The notes below the pieces were generated by a model. That model saw only the letters and a list, made by a program, of their open reading frames with translations. It was not told where the DNA came from and ran no database searches. Shown here in pieces: positions 1 to 6,085 of a stretch of 9,930 nt of DNA. How positions within the stretch are numbered: the first letter of the stretch is position 1; each line of letters begins with the position of its first letter. Made by a program: the position numbers and the translations under genes. The stretch lies in NCBI GenBank assembly GCA_000437275.1, contig FR899698.1:1-9930 (forward strand), read 5' to 3'. Source of the DNA: Clostridium sp. CAG:411 (GTDB taxonomy: Bacteria; Bacillota; Clostridia; Lachnospirales; Lachnospiraceae).

Positions 1-115
1 ATCTATGGTCTGCAGTTAACCCAGGCAGAAAAACAAGGCTAATTTCATCCGGGTGTGAAACGCTTGCCCAATAGTGGATTGTTCCGCAAGGAGTCTGATA
101 TGTTTTTTCTTTCAT
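1..115 (-). CDS. alpha/beta hydrolase, N-terminal part only
   Basis: The first 38 residues of a gene that leaves the window at its left edge. A good GGAGG ribosome binding site (complement of 122-127) precedes the ATG at 115. The reading begins MKEKTYQTPCGTIHYW and continues to LVFLPGLTADHR at residues 27-38. A short beta-hairpin with a G-x-I-x-Y-W strand, followed by a hydrophobic strand ending in a FLPGL turn, is the usual start of alpha/beta hydrolases, where FLHG or FLPG forms the oxyanion-hole loop. The nucleophile elbow and catalytic Asp/His lie outside the window, so substrate and activity are unknown. It sits 73 bases downstream of the cupin gene on the same strand. The fold call rests on the N-terminus only. 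Confidence 0.72.
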   Translation of the reverse strand, partial: MKEKTYQTPCGTIHYWASVSHPDEISLVFLPGLTADHR

Positions 116-152
116 TGATTTTCCCTCCAAAGCTCCCAATTTGTATTGTTTT

Positions 153-161
153 ATTATATCA
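153..161 (-). promoter_or_regulatory. candidate extended -10 promoter for the hydrolase
   Basis: On the minus strand TGATATAAT gives a perfect -10 hexamer (153-158) with a TGn extension, about 40 bases upstream of the hydrolase ATG. No good -35 lies at 16-18 bases; TTGCAG is present but too close (12 bases). The hydrolase may therefore have its own weak promoter in addition to any readthrough from the cupin gene. Confidence 0.35.
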
Positions 162-188
162 TTTATTGCTCTGCAAACTGGAAGTTGT

Positions 189-554
189 CTATTTTTTATC
201 CTTATATGCATATCCAAAGTTTATTGGTGGTGCAGTCACTGATACATACACAAATTCCTCATTACCATCATTCAATAAACCATGAACATCTTTATCTGCA
301 AATCTTACAACATCCCCAGCAGTAAACACTCTTTCTTGTTCATCTGCAAGTAATAGTTTACCCGTTCCTTTTGTTGCATACCAAATTTGTTCTGACGCAT
401 CATGTGTATGTCTTGGTTGGCAAGCACCTATTTCAAGATGAACCTCTGTAATTGTCACCCTTTCACTTGATGAATTTTCAGGATTTAATAGTTGTCTTGA
501 AACAACTCCTGGATTTGATAATTCAACTATCTTCTCTTTACTTATGAATTCCAT
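189..554 (-). CDS. small single-domain cupin protein
   Basis: A 121-residue protein consisting of one cupin beta-barrel. Cupin motif 1 is visible at residues 43-63, GACQPRHTHDASE followed by a Gly at 63, with H49, H51 and E55 as expected metal ligands. Motif 2 follows around 80-94, GDVVRFADKDVHGLLN, with H91 as the fourth ligand. All four ligands of a mononuclear metal site are therefore present. Small cupins of this type include sugar isomerases, dioxygenase-like enzymes and plain sensor proteins, so no substrate can be assigned. Start choice: an in-frame ATG 15 bases upstream lies on top of the GGAGG ribosome binding site, so the ATG at 554, seven bases after GGAGG, is the real start. It lies between a methyltransferase relic and the hydrolase, all on the minus strand. 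Confidence 0.85.
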   Translation of the reverse strand: MEFISKEKIVELSNPGVVSRQLLNPENSSSERVTITEVHLEIGACQPRHTHDASEQIWYATKGTGKLLLADEQERVFTAGDVVRFADKDVHGLLNDGNEEFVYVSVTAPPINFGYAYKDKK

Positions 555-601
555 ACTATACCTCCACAACTTCCGATTTTCTTAATTCTACAAACTGAAT
601 T

Positions 602-952
602 TTATATATGTGCCATTGCCCTTAATCTACGATAATCGGCAACCCATTCACTTCCATTCCACAGTGCTGCTCTTGTTAAATCCTCGACTTTTTTAATGAT
701 TTCATCCTGTACCTTTTCCGGCATTAACTCCAAATCAGATGCAAAAAATTGTTTCATCCAATTCGCTAATCCATTCTCATTATCCTTTCATGGCGTTGGT
801 CTGTCAAAATCATATATATGATCAATCGTAAAGCCGTTCTTTTTCAACAAGTCAGCAAAATACTCACTGGTTGGGAAATTAAACTTTTGATTAGATTCAT
901 ATCCTAAATCCTGACAAACTTTCCTAAATGCATTTTCAATGGTTGCAATCAT
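602..952 (-). pseudogene. SAM-dependent methyltransferase, truncated and with an internal stop
   Basis: The minus strand reads continuously from about 952 to a TAA at 602-604, except for one in-frame TGA at 788-790. The visible product corresponds to the C-terminal half of class I methyltransferases of the trans-aconitate/UbiE-like type. It has an IATIENAF helix, FPTSEYFADLLKKNGF, then FDRPTP, the stop, and NGLANWMKQFF. It ends in a WVADYRRLRAMA-type tail, which matches the usual end of this family. The N-terminal Rossmann half with the glycine-rich SAM loop is absent; the frame upstream of 952 is closed. The TGA stands where relatives commonly have Leu after the DRPTP motif, so one base change of a TTA codon explains it. 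It is not expected to be active. The first 54 codons still have an ATG at 952 with a GAGG about 11 bases upstream, so a short peptide could be made. Confidence 0.8.
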
Positions 953-1007
953 TCATAAATATGCCTCTTTCTTTCTTTCTGACAGACGAACACTATAACC
1001 TCAATTT

Positions 1008-1964
1008 TTACTTAAACATCACAGGTTCTTCATTCCCCTTATTATAATCAAACACGCCCTCGTTCTTTTCCTCAAGTGCCTTAATCATATGATAGGTATA
1101 CTCATTATACGGCGTTTGGATGCCAAGCTCCTTTCCCATGCGTACCAATGCTCCAGAAAACATTTCAATTTCTGTCTGTCGTCCCGCATCCAAATCCTGT
1201 AAGGTGGAATATCTCGCACTTGGTGGCACCGCGCTTCTCTGTGTATAAGTATTTTCCACTTTTGACAAATCAATTCCCTTTGCCAAAGCAATTGTCTCTA
1301 ACTCCTCTTTCAGTTTATCACTGATTGCTTTCATATGCACACTATCCCTATAACAGCCAACCCCTGCTCCCAAGATTGCCTGTGGAAGGTTGTTGCACAC
1401 ATTTAACCGATATTTACTCCACATTTCTTCCCGAATATATTCCGTTACACGAAAATGTATTTGGGTTCTTTCAAAGAGTTCTTTTATTGCCTGCACCCGC
1501 TCACTATCGTACGGCGGCTCTAATTCTCCATAAATAATCCCTATTGTTGTGTCTGGATCAAAATAAAAACCCTTTCCCTCTTTATGAGAGGCTATCTTAA
1601 TGACCGAATATAAAAGATGCGAATTTCCTACCTCTTTTGCAATCCGTTCCTCACTGTCCACACCGTTCATCAAACTCATGACAATTGTATTTTCTCCCAC
1701 TGCTTCTTTGATGCTTGGCAAAACAGACAAAAGCACATTATATTTGAGTGCAACCACCAATAAATCTGCCTTTCTTGCTTCTTTTGATGTCCATACCTGT
1801 GGATAATACACTTTGTCATTGATAAGGCATCCCTCATTTTTGATTCGCTCTGCTCTTTCTCCCTCCGCAATAACTCCTAATTCCACATCATGTAAGGAAG
1901 AAATTCCCCAAATGAGATAGGAACCCACTGCTCCTGCTCCTAAAATGGCTACGGAATGTATCAT
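1008..1964 (-). CDS. ketopantoate reductase family protein (ApbA/PanE-like)
   Basis: A 318-residue NADPH-dependent oxidoreductase of the 2-dehydropantoate 2-reductase family, a cytosolic enzyme that in its best-known form reduces ketopantoate to pantoate for coenzyme A synthesis. The N-terminal Rossmann domain starts with VAILGAGAVGSYL (GxGxxG at 9-14). The conserved Asn of the MNGV motif is N100. The C-terminal helical domain carries the expected catalytic Lys in MWSKYRLN (K184, with N188 four residues on). A TLQDLDAGRQTEIE segment (254-267) supplies the conserved acidic residue E265. Length is normal for the family. Many paralogues act on other 2-keto acids, and no pantothenate gene is nearby, so the panE symbol is withheld. 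The start at 1964 fits the GxGxxG position and a GAGG about nine bases upstream. In-frame ATGs exist up to 2003, and an overlapping well-initiated frame (1888-2025) raises the possibility of a longer N-terminus. Confidence 0.88.
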   Translation of the reverse strand: MIHSVAILGAGAVGSYLIWGISSLHDVELGVIAEGERAERIKNEGCLINDKVYYPQVWTSKEARKADLLVVALKYNVLLSVLPSIKEAVGENTIVMSLMNGVDSEERIAKEVGNSHLLYSVIKIASHKEGKGFYFDPDTTIGIIYGELEPPYDSERVQAIKELFERTQIHFRVTEYIREEMWSKYRLNVCNNLPQAILGAGVGCYRDSVHMKAISDKLKEELETIALAKGIDLSKVENTYTQRSAVPPSARYSTLQDLDAGRQTEIEMFSGALVRMGKELGIQTPYNEYTYHMIKALEEKNEGVFDYNKGNEEPVMFK

Positions 1965-2025
1965 TTTCTTTTCCTCTTTTCTTAATTTTTTCTTGTTCCG
2001 CAAGTTCTAAATTCTGTTTATCCAT
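1888..2025 (-). CDS. overlapping upstream small frame (45 codons) or frameshifted start of the reductase
   Basis: An ATG at 2025 stands about nine bases behind the best ribosome binding site in this neighbourhood (AAGGAG within a GGGGGAAGGAG run). It opens a frame reading MDKQNLELAEQEKIKKRGKEN, a charged helix-like stretch. The frame then continues out of phase into the reductase gene and stops with TGA at 1888-1890. Past about residue 21 the residues are Arg/Ser-rich and look like an off-frame shadow. Two readings fit: a genuine upstream ORF that controls or couples translation of the reductase, or a reductase N-terminus broken by a one-base slip in the A-rich run at about 1964-1998. No homology is recognised. 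Confidence 0.35.
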   Translation of the reverse strand: MDKQNLELAEQEKIKKRGKENDTFRSHFRSRSSGFLSHLGNFFLT

Positions 2026-2280
2026 TGACACCTGCTCCTTCCCCCTTTTTTCTTTATTTTACCATATTACATTCAAAAATTCTATTGGTGTGTCGACATA
2101 GCAAATCCCCGTACATTTAAAATACAATACAAAACAAAAACTTTCTTATCTTACTGACATGCGTTATAATTAATAATACTAGAGTCAAAAGGCCTGATCT
2201 CACATAAGTTTTCCTGCATGTGGGAACAGTCCTTGAAACCAAAAAAATGAGCGTAAAGCGGAAAACATGGAGGTAGATAG
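2026..2280. other. intergenic stretch without a recognisable gene
   Basis: No open frame here resembles a protein. On the plus strand a perfect TATAAT stands at 2165-2170 with a poor TTTCTT -35 17 bases upstream (2142-2147). It would give a leader running toward the acetyltransferase relic that starts around 2281. A GGAGG at 2269-2273 followed by an ATG at 2282 is the remaining initiation signal for that lost gene. I looked for common riboswitch cores in 2171-2270 and recognised none. Confidence 0.4.
2056..2064 (-). promoter_or_regulatory. candidate extended -10 promoter for the reductase transcript
   Basis: The minus strand reads TGGTAAAAT, a -10 hexamer with five of six consensus bases and a TGn extension. 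It lies about 30 bases upstream of the 2025 ATG and 90 bases upstream of the reductase ATG. No clear -35 is present. It is the best promoter candidate on this strand within the gap. Confidence 0.4.
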
Positions 2281-2409
2281 AATGAAGCAAAACGTTTGGG
2301 CTGTTATGAAATCACACTGAATGTATGGTCTGGCAATACTTCGGCTGAAAAATTTTATGAAAAGATGGGGTTGAAAACCAAGGAAAGACAGATAGAATAT
2401 ATATTATAA
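2281..2409 (+). pseudogene. GNAT acetyltransferase, C-terminal relic
   Basis: The frame ending with TAA at 2407-2409 reads EAKRLGCYEITLNVW at the start and AEKFYEKMGLKTK further on. This is the characteristic final section of GNAT-family acetyltransferases: beta-strand 5 with the LNVW pattern, then the (S/A)-x-x-F-Y-x-K-x-G-(F/L) helix-turn near the acyl-CoA site. About 42 codons remain, against 140-170 for a whole domain. A TAG at 2278-2280 closes the frame just upstream. An ATG at 2282 with a good GGAGG exists but in a different phase, where it gives only 12 codons before a TGA. The N-terminal half including the Q/R-x-x-G-x-G/A acetyl-CoA loop is missing. It is a decayed, non-functional gene; the original substrate is unknown. 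Confidence 0.78.
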
Positions 2410-2506
2410 AATAGCCAACTGTTTCTGCAATTTGTAGGATTTATTTGAAAAAAGCGGGCAAAACATACTAGGAAACAATTATATTTTAAAGAAAGAGGCA
2501 AATATT

Positions 2507-3433
2507 ATGATTTTACAAGTTTTAATTTTATTGTTAGGTTTTTTATTGTTAGTGAAGGGAGCAGATTGTTTTGTGGAAGGCGCTGCAAGTCTGGCAAAAA
2601 AACTGGGAATTCCCCAATTGATAATAGGCCTTACTATTGTGGCTATGGGTACCAGCATGCCGGAAGCTGCTGTAAGTATCACGGCTGCATTACACAATAA
2701 TGCGGGAATTACTATCGGAAATGTTGTAGGTAGCAATATATTAAATATCCTGATTATTCTTGGTATTACAGCGGTTATTACAAATGTGGCAATTCAGAAA
2801 TCTACTCTATACTATGAGATACCATTTATGACTGGAATCACCATTTTAATGATGCTATTCGGTATTTCCGGTTCTAAAATAACATTGATAGAAGGTGTCA
2901 TATTCTGGATTTTATTTCTTGGATTCCTTGGCTATCTTTTTGTAATGTCAAAGAAAAGTAAGGCACCGGAAGAGGAGGAAGCAAAAGATATACCAGTGTG
3001 GAAATGTATTTTATTTATGTTAATCGGCGGAATCATGGTTGTAAAGGGAAGCGATTTTGCAGTTAGCGGTGCATCTGAAATTGCAAGATTTTTTGAAATG
3101 AGCGAAAGATTTATAGGACTTACCATTGTTGCATTTGGTACATCCCTTCCAGAACTTGTAACATCTGTTACCGCAGCGAAAAAAGGAAATGTTGATATTG
3201 CCATTGGTAATATTGTAGGTAGCAATATCTTTAACATTTTGTTTGTAATTGGAACAACCGCACTGATTTGTGCAGTTCCATTCCAAAGCAAATTTATGAT
3301 TGATACCACTATTGCTATTATTAGTGGCATCGTACTTTGGCTGGGTACTATTAAAACCAAAGAACTAAGAAGACCTTGTGGGATTATTATGCTGCTGATC
3401 TATGCTGCATATTTTGTATACTTATGTATGTAA
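2507..3433 (+). CDS. CaCA-family Na+/Ca2+ (cation/proton) antiporter
   Basis: A 308-residue integral membrane exchanger of the Ca2+/cation antiporter superfamily, YrbG-like. It should move Ca2+ or a related cation out of the cell against Na+ or H+. The two internally repeated alpha motifs that define the family are both intact. Alpha-1 (41-85) has GLTIVAMGTSMPE and GNVVGSN; alpha-2 (204-248) has GLTIVAFGTSLPE and GNIVGSN. The acidic ion-binding residues E53 and E216 are present in both. About ten hydrophobic segments flank a charged cytoplasmic loop at 148-163 (KKSKAPEEEEAKD), and the length is typical. The ATG at 2507 follows an AAAGAGG ribosome binding site. No clear promoter is seen in 2410-2506. 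Substrate specificity within CaCA cannot be read from sequence alone. Confidence 0.93.
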   Translation: MILQVLILLLGFLLLVKGADCFVEGAASLAKKLGIPQLIIGLTIVAMGTSMPEAAVSITAALHNNAGITIGNVVGSNILNILIILGITAVITNVAIQKSTLYYEIPFMTGITILMMLFGISGSKITLIEGVIFWILFLGFLGYLFVMSKKSKAPEEEEAKDIPVWKCILFMLIGGIMVVKGSDFAVSGASEIARFFEMSERFIGLTIVAFGTSLPELVTSVTAAKKGNVDIAIGNIVGSNIFNILFVIGTTALICAVPFQSKFMIDTTIAIISGIVLWLGTIKTKELRRPCGIIMLLIYAAYFVYLCM

Positions 3434-3452
3434 CTACGAATTACACAATTTG

Positions 3453-3578
3453 ATGCCCCACACCGTTTATGTAAATGTCCCTCCACGGGTAGAATATACC
3501 TTGAGTGACTTAGAGAAGTCCCTGAAACCCATTTTTGATTTTATGGTGAAATGGGACAATTCCTATAACTCTAATCTA
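3453..3578 (+). pseudogene. HxlR-type transcriptional regulator, C-terminal relic
   Basis: Starting 20 bases after the antiporter stop, the plus strand encodes HTVYVNVPPRVEYTLSDLEKSL and then KPIFDFMVKW. This is the signature end of HxlR/MarR-like winged-helix regulators. In those proteins a V-Y-x-x-V-P-P-(R/K)-V-E-Y-x-L wing is followed by a terminal helix ending in an (M/L)C-x-W-type motif. The DNA-recognition helices upstream are missing, and the same frame simply runs back into the end of the antiporter gene. Downstream the frame stays open to 3758, but the remaining residues do not look like any part of the family. It is a remnant, with no start codon or ribosome binding site of its own that would give a working protein. 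Confidence 0.75.
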
Positions 3579-3597
3579 CAAAAAAAATTTGTGATTT

Positions 3598-3756
3598 TTA
3601 GGTGCATTTTCTATTTGGAAGATATTGAAAGTCACCTATCTTACAACTGTCAAGGATACTCGAAATCTCCCTTGCCACTTGCTCATATAAAATTGGCACT
3701 ATTTGCCTACGAGCTACGAAGCTTACTCTCCGCACCTCATGCAAGAACAGGCTCAT
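3598..3756 (-). CDS. 52-codon open frame starting in the palindrome, uncertain
   Basis: On the minus strand an ATG at 3756 opens a 52-codon frame that ends with TAA at 3598. It reads MSLFLHEVRRVSFVARRQ at the start and GDFQYLPNRKCT at the end. Its ATG overlaps the TGA of the zinc-ribbon gene (ATGA arrangement), and its first codons lie in the left arm of the perfect palindrome. There is no good ribosome binding site. The protein is basic, lacks a signal peptide or membrane segment, and I cannot assign a domain. It may be a translated piece of an intergenic repeat element rather than a gene. Confidence 0.25.
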   Translation of the reverse strand: MSLFLHEVRRVSFVARRQIVPILYEQVAREISSILDSCKIGDFQYLPNRKCT

Positions 3757-3781
3757 AACACTATGCTATGAGCCTGTTCTT
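3743..3781. repeat. perfect 15-bp inverted repeat (hairpin) with 9-base loop
   Basis: The left arm AAGAACAGGCTCATA (3743-3757) and right arm TATGAGCCTGTTCTT (3767-3781) are perfect complements around a 9-base loop. It stands between converging units: the antiporter/HxlR relic from the left and the zinc-ribbon gene from the right. It could act as a bidirectional transcription stop. However, neither side has a proper T-run (TTTATATG on the plus side, GCATGAGG on the other), which is unusual for an intrinsic terminator. The last codons of the zinc-ribbon gene are written in it. An end of a small repeat element is an equally good reading. Confidence 0.8.
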
Positions 3782-4274
3782 TATATGTATAAGCACTTTC
3801 CGTAGATGTATTATTCTTTGGTTCTGATTCATCCGAATTTGAGAATGCTCCGATTACTAAAACCACTATCCAAAATGCAACTGTTAAACCAATTTTAACC
3901 TTAAGACTTAGCTTTGACTTTTCTCTCCAAATAAGTATCATAACTGGTGCTGGGAAGAAAAGTATCCATCCAAGGACCCACCAAATCATATTATTCTTAA
4001 CCGTATTTTCTTTTATATGACCAGCAGTATTCCAAGTATGTCCACAGTCTCTGCATAATCCTACGGTTACCCTAACAACATTCACACTATTTTTCCCTTT
4101 TATTTCCCCCTGTTTTTCACGACTAAAAGATATATTTGTACTTCCGCATCTCGGACATCCTGCCTTATTAAGCTGCTCCTGTTCTCTTCGTACTTCCAAG
4201 GATACCTGTCCACCACAAAATTCACAGAATTTACTGTTATTACTAATTTCCGCTCCGCAATAATTACATTTCAT
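3753..4274 (-). CDS. zinc-ribbon membrane protein
   Basis: A 173-residue protein with two zinc-binding modules and a membrane anchor. An N-terminal zinc ribbon has C3, C6, C17 and C20 (CNYCG and CEFCGG). A second ribbon uses C40, C43 (CPRCGS) and C74, C77 (CRDCGHTW). Two hydrophobic helices follow at about 96-116 and 126-144, joined by a short basic loop, then a polar Ser/Asn/Glu-rich tail. Such proteins are common in Clostridia and uncharacterised; no enzymatic motif is seen. The ATG at 4274 has a GAGGAG about nine bases upstream. The final eight residues, EQAHSIVL, are encoded inside the perfect palindrome. The natural C-terminus may therefore have been replaced or cut off when that element arrived. 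Confidence 0.8.
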   Translation of the reverse strand: MKCNYCGAEISNNSKFCEFCGGQVSLEVRREQEQLNKAGCPRCGSTNISFSREKQGEIKGKNSVNVVRVTVGLCRDCGHTWNTAGHIKENTVKNNMIWWVLGWILFFPAPVMILIWREKSKLSLKVKIGLTVAFWIVVLVIGAFSNSDESEPKNNTSTESAYTYKEQAHSIVL

Positions 4275-4360
4275 TATTTATCACTCCTCACTGTACTATA
4301 ATTATTTATTATTTATTTTCTGGCAAGTCATATATTCTCATTTCTATTATTGTACCATCC

Positions 4361-4389
4361 TTGCAAAATAAAGGTATATGTTATATAAT
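4361..4389 (+). promoter_or_regulatory. near-consensus promoter of the secreted Cys/His protein
   Basis: TTGCAA (4361-4366), a 17-base spacer and a perfect TATAAT (4384-4389) make a strong sigma-A type promoter. It is placed to start transcription about 50 bases before the ATG at 4448. Confidence 0.75.
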
Positions 4390-4447
4390 ATGTTATAAGA
4401 AAACTGTAATAAAATATTAGAATTTCTTATGAAAGGACGATGGTTTT

Positions 4448-4720
4448 ATGAAGAAAATCAGAACAAGATTTTTAGCTGTATGTCTAACCTTATTACTTGG
4501 AGTATGTGCTCCTATGCAACTTCAAACTGCTGATAACGGACAACTTACGGTAACAAGCATAACAAAAATCGATGCCAAAAAGAAATCGAAAACAGTTTAC
4601 ATTACCAGAACAGGGGAATGCTACCACAAAAGGAAATGTGGAAACGGTACATACTATAAGTCTACGTTAAAGCATGCGAAATCACTGGGACTTCGCAAAT
4701 GCAAGAAATGCTACAAATAA
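4448..4720 (+). CDS. small secreted protein with C-terminal Cys/His (zinc-like) module
   Basis: A 90-residue protein with a clear Sec signal peptide: basic MKKIRTR, then a hydrophobic core FLAVCLTLLLGVC, then a likely cleavage near residues 21-28. No proper lipobox surrounds C20, so lipoprotein anchoring is unlikely. After a short polar linker comes a module at 49-90: TVYITRTGECYHKRKC, then a KHAKSLGLRKCKKC ending. H60, C64, C85 and C88 form a His-Cys-Cys-Cys set. The Y-H-x-x-x-C ... A-x-x-x-G-(Y/L)-x-x-C-x-x-C pattern is the small module found at the end of many secreted nuclease-like and surface proteins of Firmicutes, probably metal-binding. Here it stands alone. An AAAGGA ribosome binding site lies upstream. 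It is transcribed alone: its own promoter and a strong terminator flank it. Confidence 0.8.
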   Translation: MKKIRTRFLAVCLTLLLGVCAPMQLQTADNGQLTVTSITKIDAKKKSKTVYITRTGECYHKRKCGNGTYYKSTLKHAKSLGLRKCKKCYK

Positions 4721-4770
4721 CCATTACAAAAATAAAATGAAGTGTTTTTGCTCTATTGTTTCTTGTAGAT

Positions 4771-4818
4771 AAAAAAATGAGCTGAAATGTCTCTTATTAC
4801 ATTTCAGCTCATTTTTTT
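4771..4818. terminator. bidirectional intrinsic terminator
   Basis: A perfect 20-bp stem (4771-4790 pairing with 4799-4818) encloses an 8-base loop. The GC-containing core is ATGAGCTGAAATGT. The stem ends in T8 on the plus strand and T7 on the minus strand. It lies between the stop codons of two converging genes, the secreted protein and the methionine synthase-like enzyme, so it serves both. Confidence 0.92.
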
Positions 4819-4827
4819 TATTTCTTT

Positions 4828-5946
4828 TTATTTGTCCCAAACTTCCTCGGCGATTTCCTTTACTAATTTCAATTTTGCCCATTGTTCTTCTTCCGTAATC
4901 TTATTACCAATTTCACAAGATGCAAAACCACACTGAGGGCTTACATATAATCTGTCTAAAGGAACATATTTTGCTGCCTCATGAATTCTTGCAATTACCT
5001 TTTCCTTATCTTCTAATACAGGTGATTTTGTAGTAATCAATCCCAAAACAACCTTTTTATCTGGCGAAACCTTTGCTAATGGAGCAAAACCACCTGATCT
5101 CTCATCATCATACTCTAAGAACAATGCATCTACATTTTCCTTTGCAAACACGTAGTCTGCAACGGTATCATATGGTCCGCTTGTAAAGAATGTAGAATGA
5201 TAATTTCCTCTACAAATATGTGATGTAATAACCATATCTTCTGGTTTTCCTTCCAATGCAAGATTATTTACTGCAAGAAGCTGTGCCTTTACATCTTCTA
5301 TATCAATTCCAAGTGCCTGGTATCTCTGCTTTGCAGCATCCCCAACGACTGCACCCCAAGTACAATCATCAAACTGAAGATTACGACATCCTGCCTCATA
5401 AAATTGTTCGATTACTTCCTGATATGCCACACCAATATCCTGTATCAATTCTTCATTTGTAGCATAATACTTTCTTGTATTTTCCAAATTCATTGGAACA
5501 ATCATCTGCTGAAATGTCTGTGCTGGTGCTGGAATTGTATACTTTGCTACTGTATTTTCATCTTCAAATTGCTTTAAATATTTAAAATATTCTACAAATG
5601 GGTGTGCCTTTGCCTTAACTTTACCTACAAGATAGGTATCATCAAGAACTGCCAGTTCATCATTAAACTGTACACCCTTTCCTGTGTTTTCATGTGAAAC
5701 GCCTTCCAATCCCCACATAAAATCTAAATGCCAGAATGTTCTTCTAAATTCTCCATCTGTAATAACATGAAAACCAAGTTCTTTTTGTTTTGCTACAACC
5801 TTTTTGATTTCCTCATTTACAATATGTTCAAATTCTTCTTTATCGATTTTTCCATCTTTATATGCAACCTTCGCATCTTTAAGTGCTTGTGGTCTTAAAA
5901 AGCTTCCTACAAAATCATATCGAAAAGGTGTCTGTAACTTGCTCAT
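4828..5946 (-). CDS. cobalamin-independent methionine synthase family protein (YxjG/YxjH-like)
   Basis: A 372-residue protein corresponding to the C-terminal catalytic barrel of MetE, without the N-terminal MetE barrel. This is the architecture of Bacillus YxjG/YxjH. The family transfers a methyl group to homocysteine or a related thiol in methionine synthesis or recycling. The zinc site of MetE is intact: H243 and C245 in SHICRGN, E278 in LFLEYDD, and C339 in SPQCGF. The N-terminus has the typical VGSFLRP segment (13-19), and QFDDCTW (191-197) matches the substrate-side acidic region. The methyl donor of short forms is not settled by sequence. The ATG at 5946 follows GGAGG by seven bases. 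It lies downstream of two LysR genes on the same strand but has its own promoter. No SAM-responsive leader is recognisable. Confidence 0.9.
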   Translation of the reverse strand: MSKLQTPFRYDFVGSFLRPQALKDAKVAYKDGKIDKEEFEHIVNEEIKKVVAKQKELGFHVITDGEFRRTFWHLDFMWGLEGVSHENTGKGVQFNDELAVLDDTYLVGKVKAKAHPFVEYFKYLKQFEDENTVAKYTIPAPAQTFQQMIVPMNLENTRKYYATNEELIQDIGVAYQEVIEQFYEAGCRNLQFDDCTWGAVVGDAAKQRYQALGIDIEDVKAQLLAVNNLALEGKPEDMVITSHICRGNYHSTFFTSGPYDTVADYVFAKENVDALFLEYDDERSGGFAPLAKVSPDKKVVLGLITTKSPVLEDKEKVIARIHEAAKYVPLDRLYVSPQCGFASCEIGNKITEEEQWAKLKLVKEIAEEVWDK

Positions 5947-6044
5947 TTCATTTCCTCCATTTCCTAATTCTGAATAGGTACTTGTGAAACTCTACTTACT
6001 CTGAGTACTTTTGCACAAATGAAATATAGTTTATTGAGAGTTTT

Positions 6045-6081
6045 ACAATTACCTACTAATTATAAGATATATAGTAATTGT
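6045..6081. promoter_or_regulatory. dyad ACAATTAC-N21-GTAATTGT at the synthase transcription start
   Basis: A perfect 8-bp inverted repeat (6045-6052 with 6074-6081) begins right where transcription from the neighbouring promoter should start. It could be a regulator binding site overlapping +1, or a weak hairpin at the 5' end of the mRNA. The arms are AT-rich, so chance is a real alternative. Confidence 0.4.
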
Positions 6082-6085
6082 TCTC

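Noticed and set aside
1..42. Plus-strand tail ending in TAA at 40-42 that could be the end of a gene
   Set aside because: The minus strand of the same bases gives a convincing hydrolase N-terminus with a GGAGG site, so the 13-codon plus frame is a shadow.
55..285. Plus-strand open frame of 76 codons
   Set aside because: It is antisense to the hydrolase start and the cupin end, has no ribosome binding site, and is explained by the two minus-strand genes.
788..790. TGA in the methyltransferase relic as a selenocysteine codon
   Set aside because: Relatives usually have Leu at this place, no SECIS-like hairpin is evident, and the gene also lacks its N-terminal half.
1085..1870. Several open frames of 60-70 codons on both strands inside the reductase gene
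   Set aside because: They are shadows in other phases of an intact, well-conserved gene and lack initiation signals.
2171..2280. Riboswitch or structured leader before the acetyltransferase relic
   Set aside because: Only a short imperfect stem (TTTCC with GGGAA) is visible and no known core was recognised.
2479..3360. Minus-strand frames of 85 to 142 codons across the antiporter
   Set aside because: They are antisense to a complete CaCA antiporter with both alpha repeats; the hydrophobic look is the complement of membrane-segment codons.
5256..5462. Plus-strand frame inside the methionine synthase-like gene
   Set aside because: It is antisense to an intact enzyme, with no ribosome binding site.
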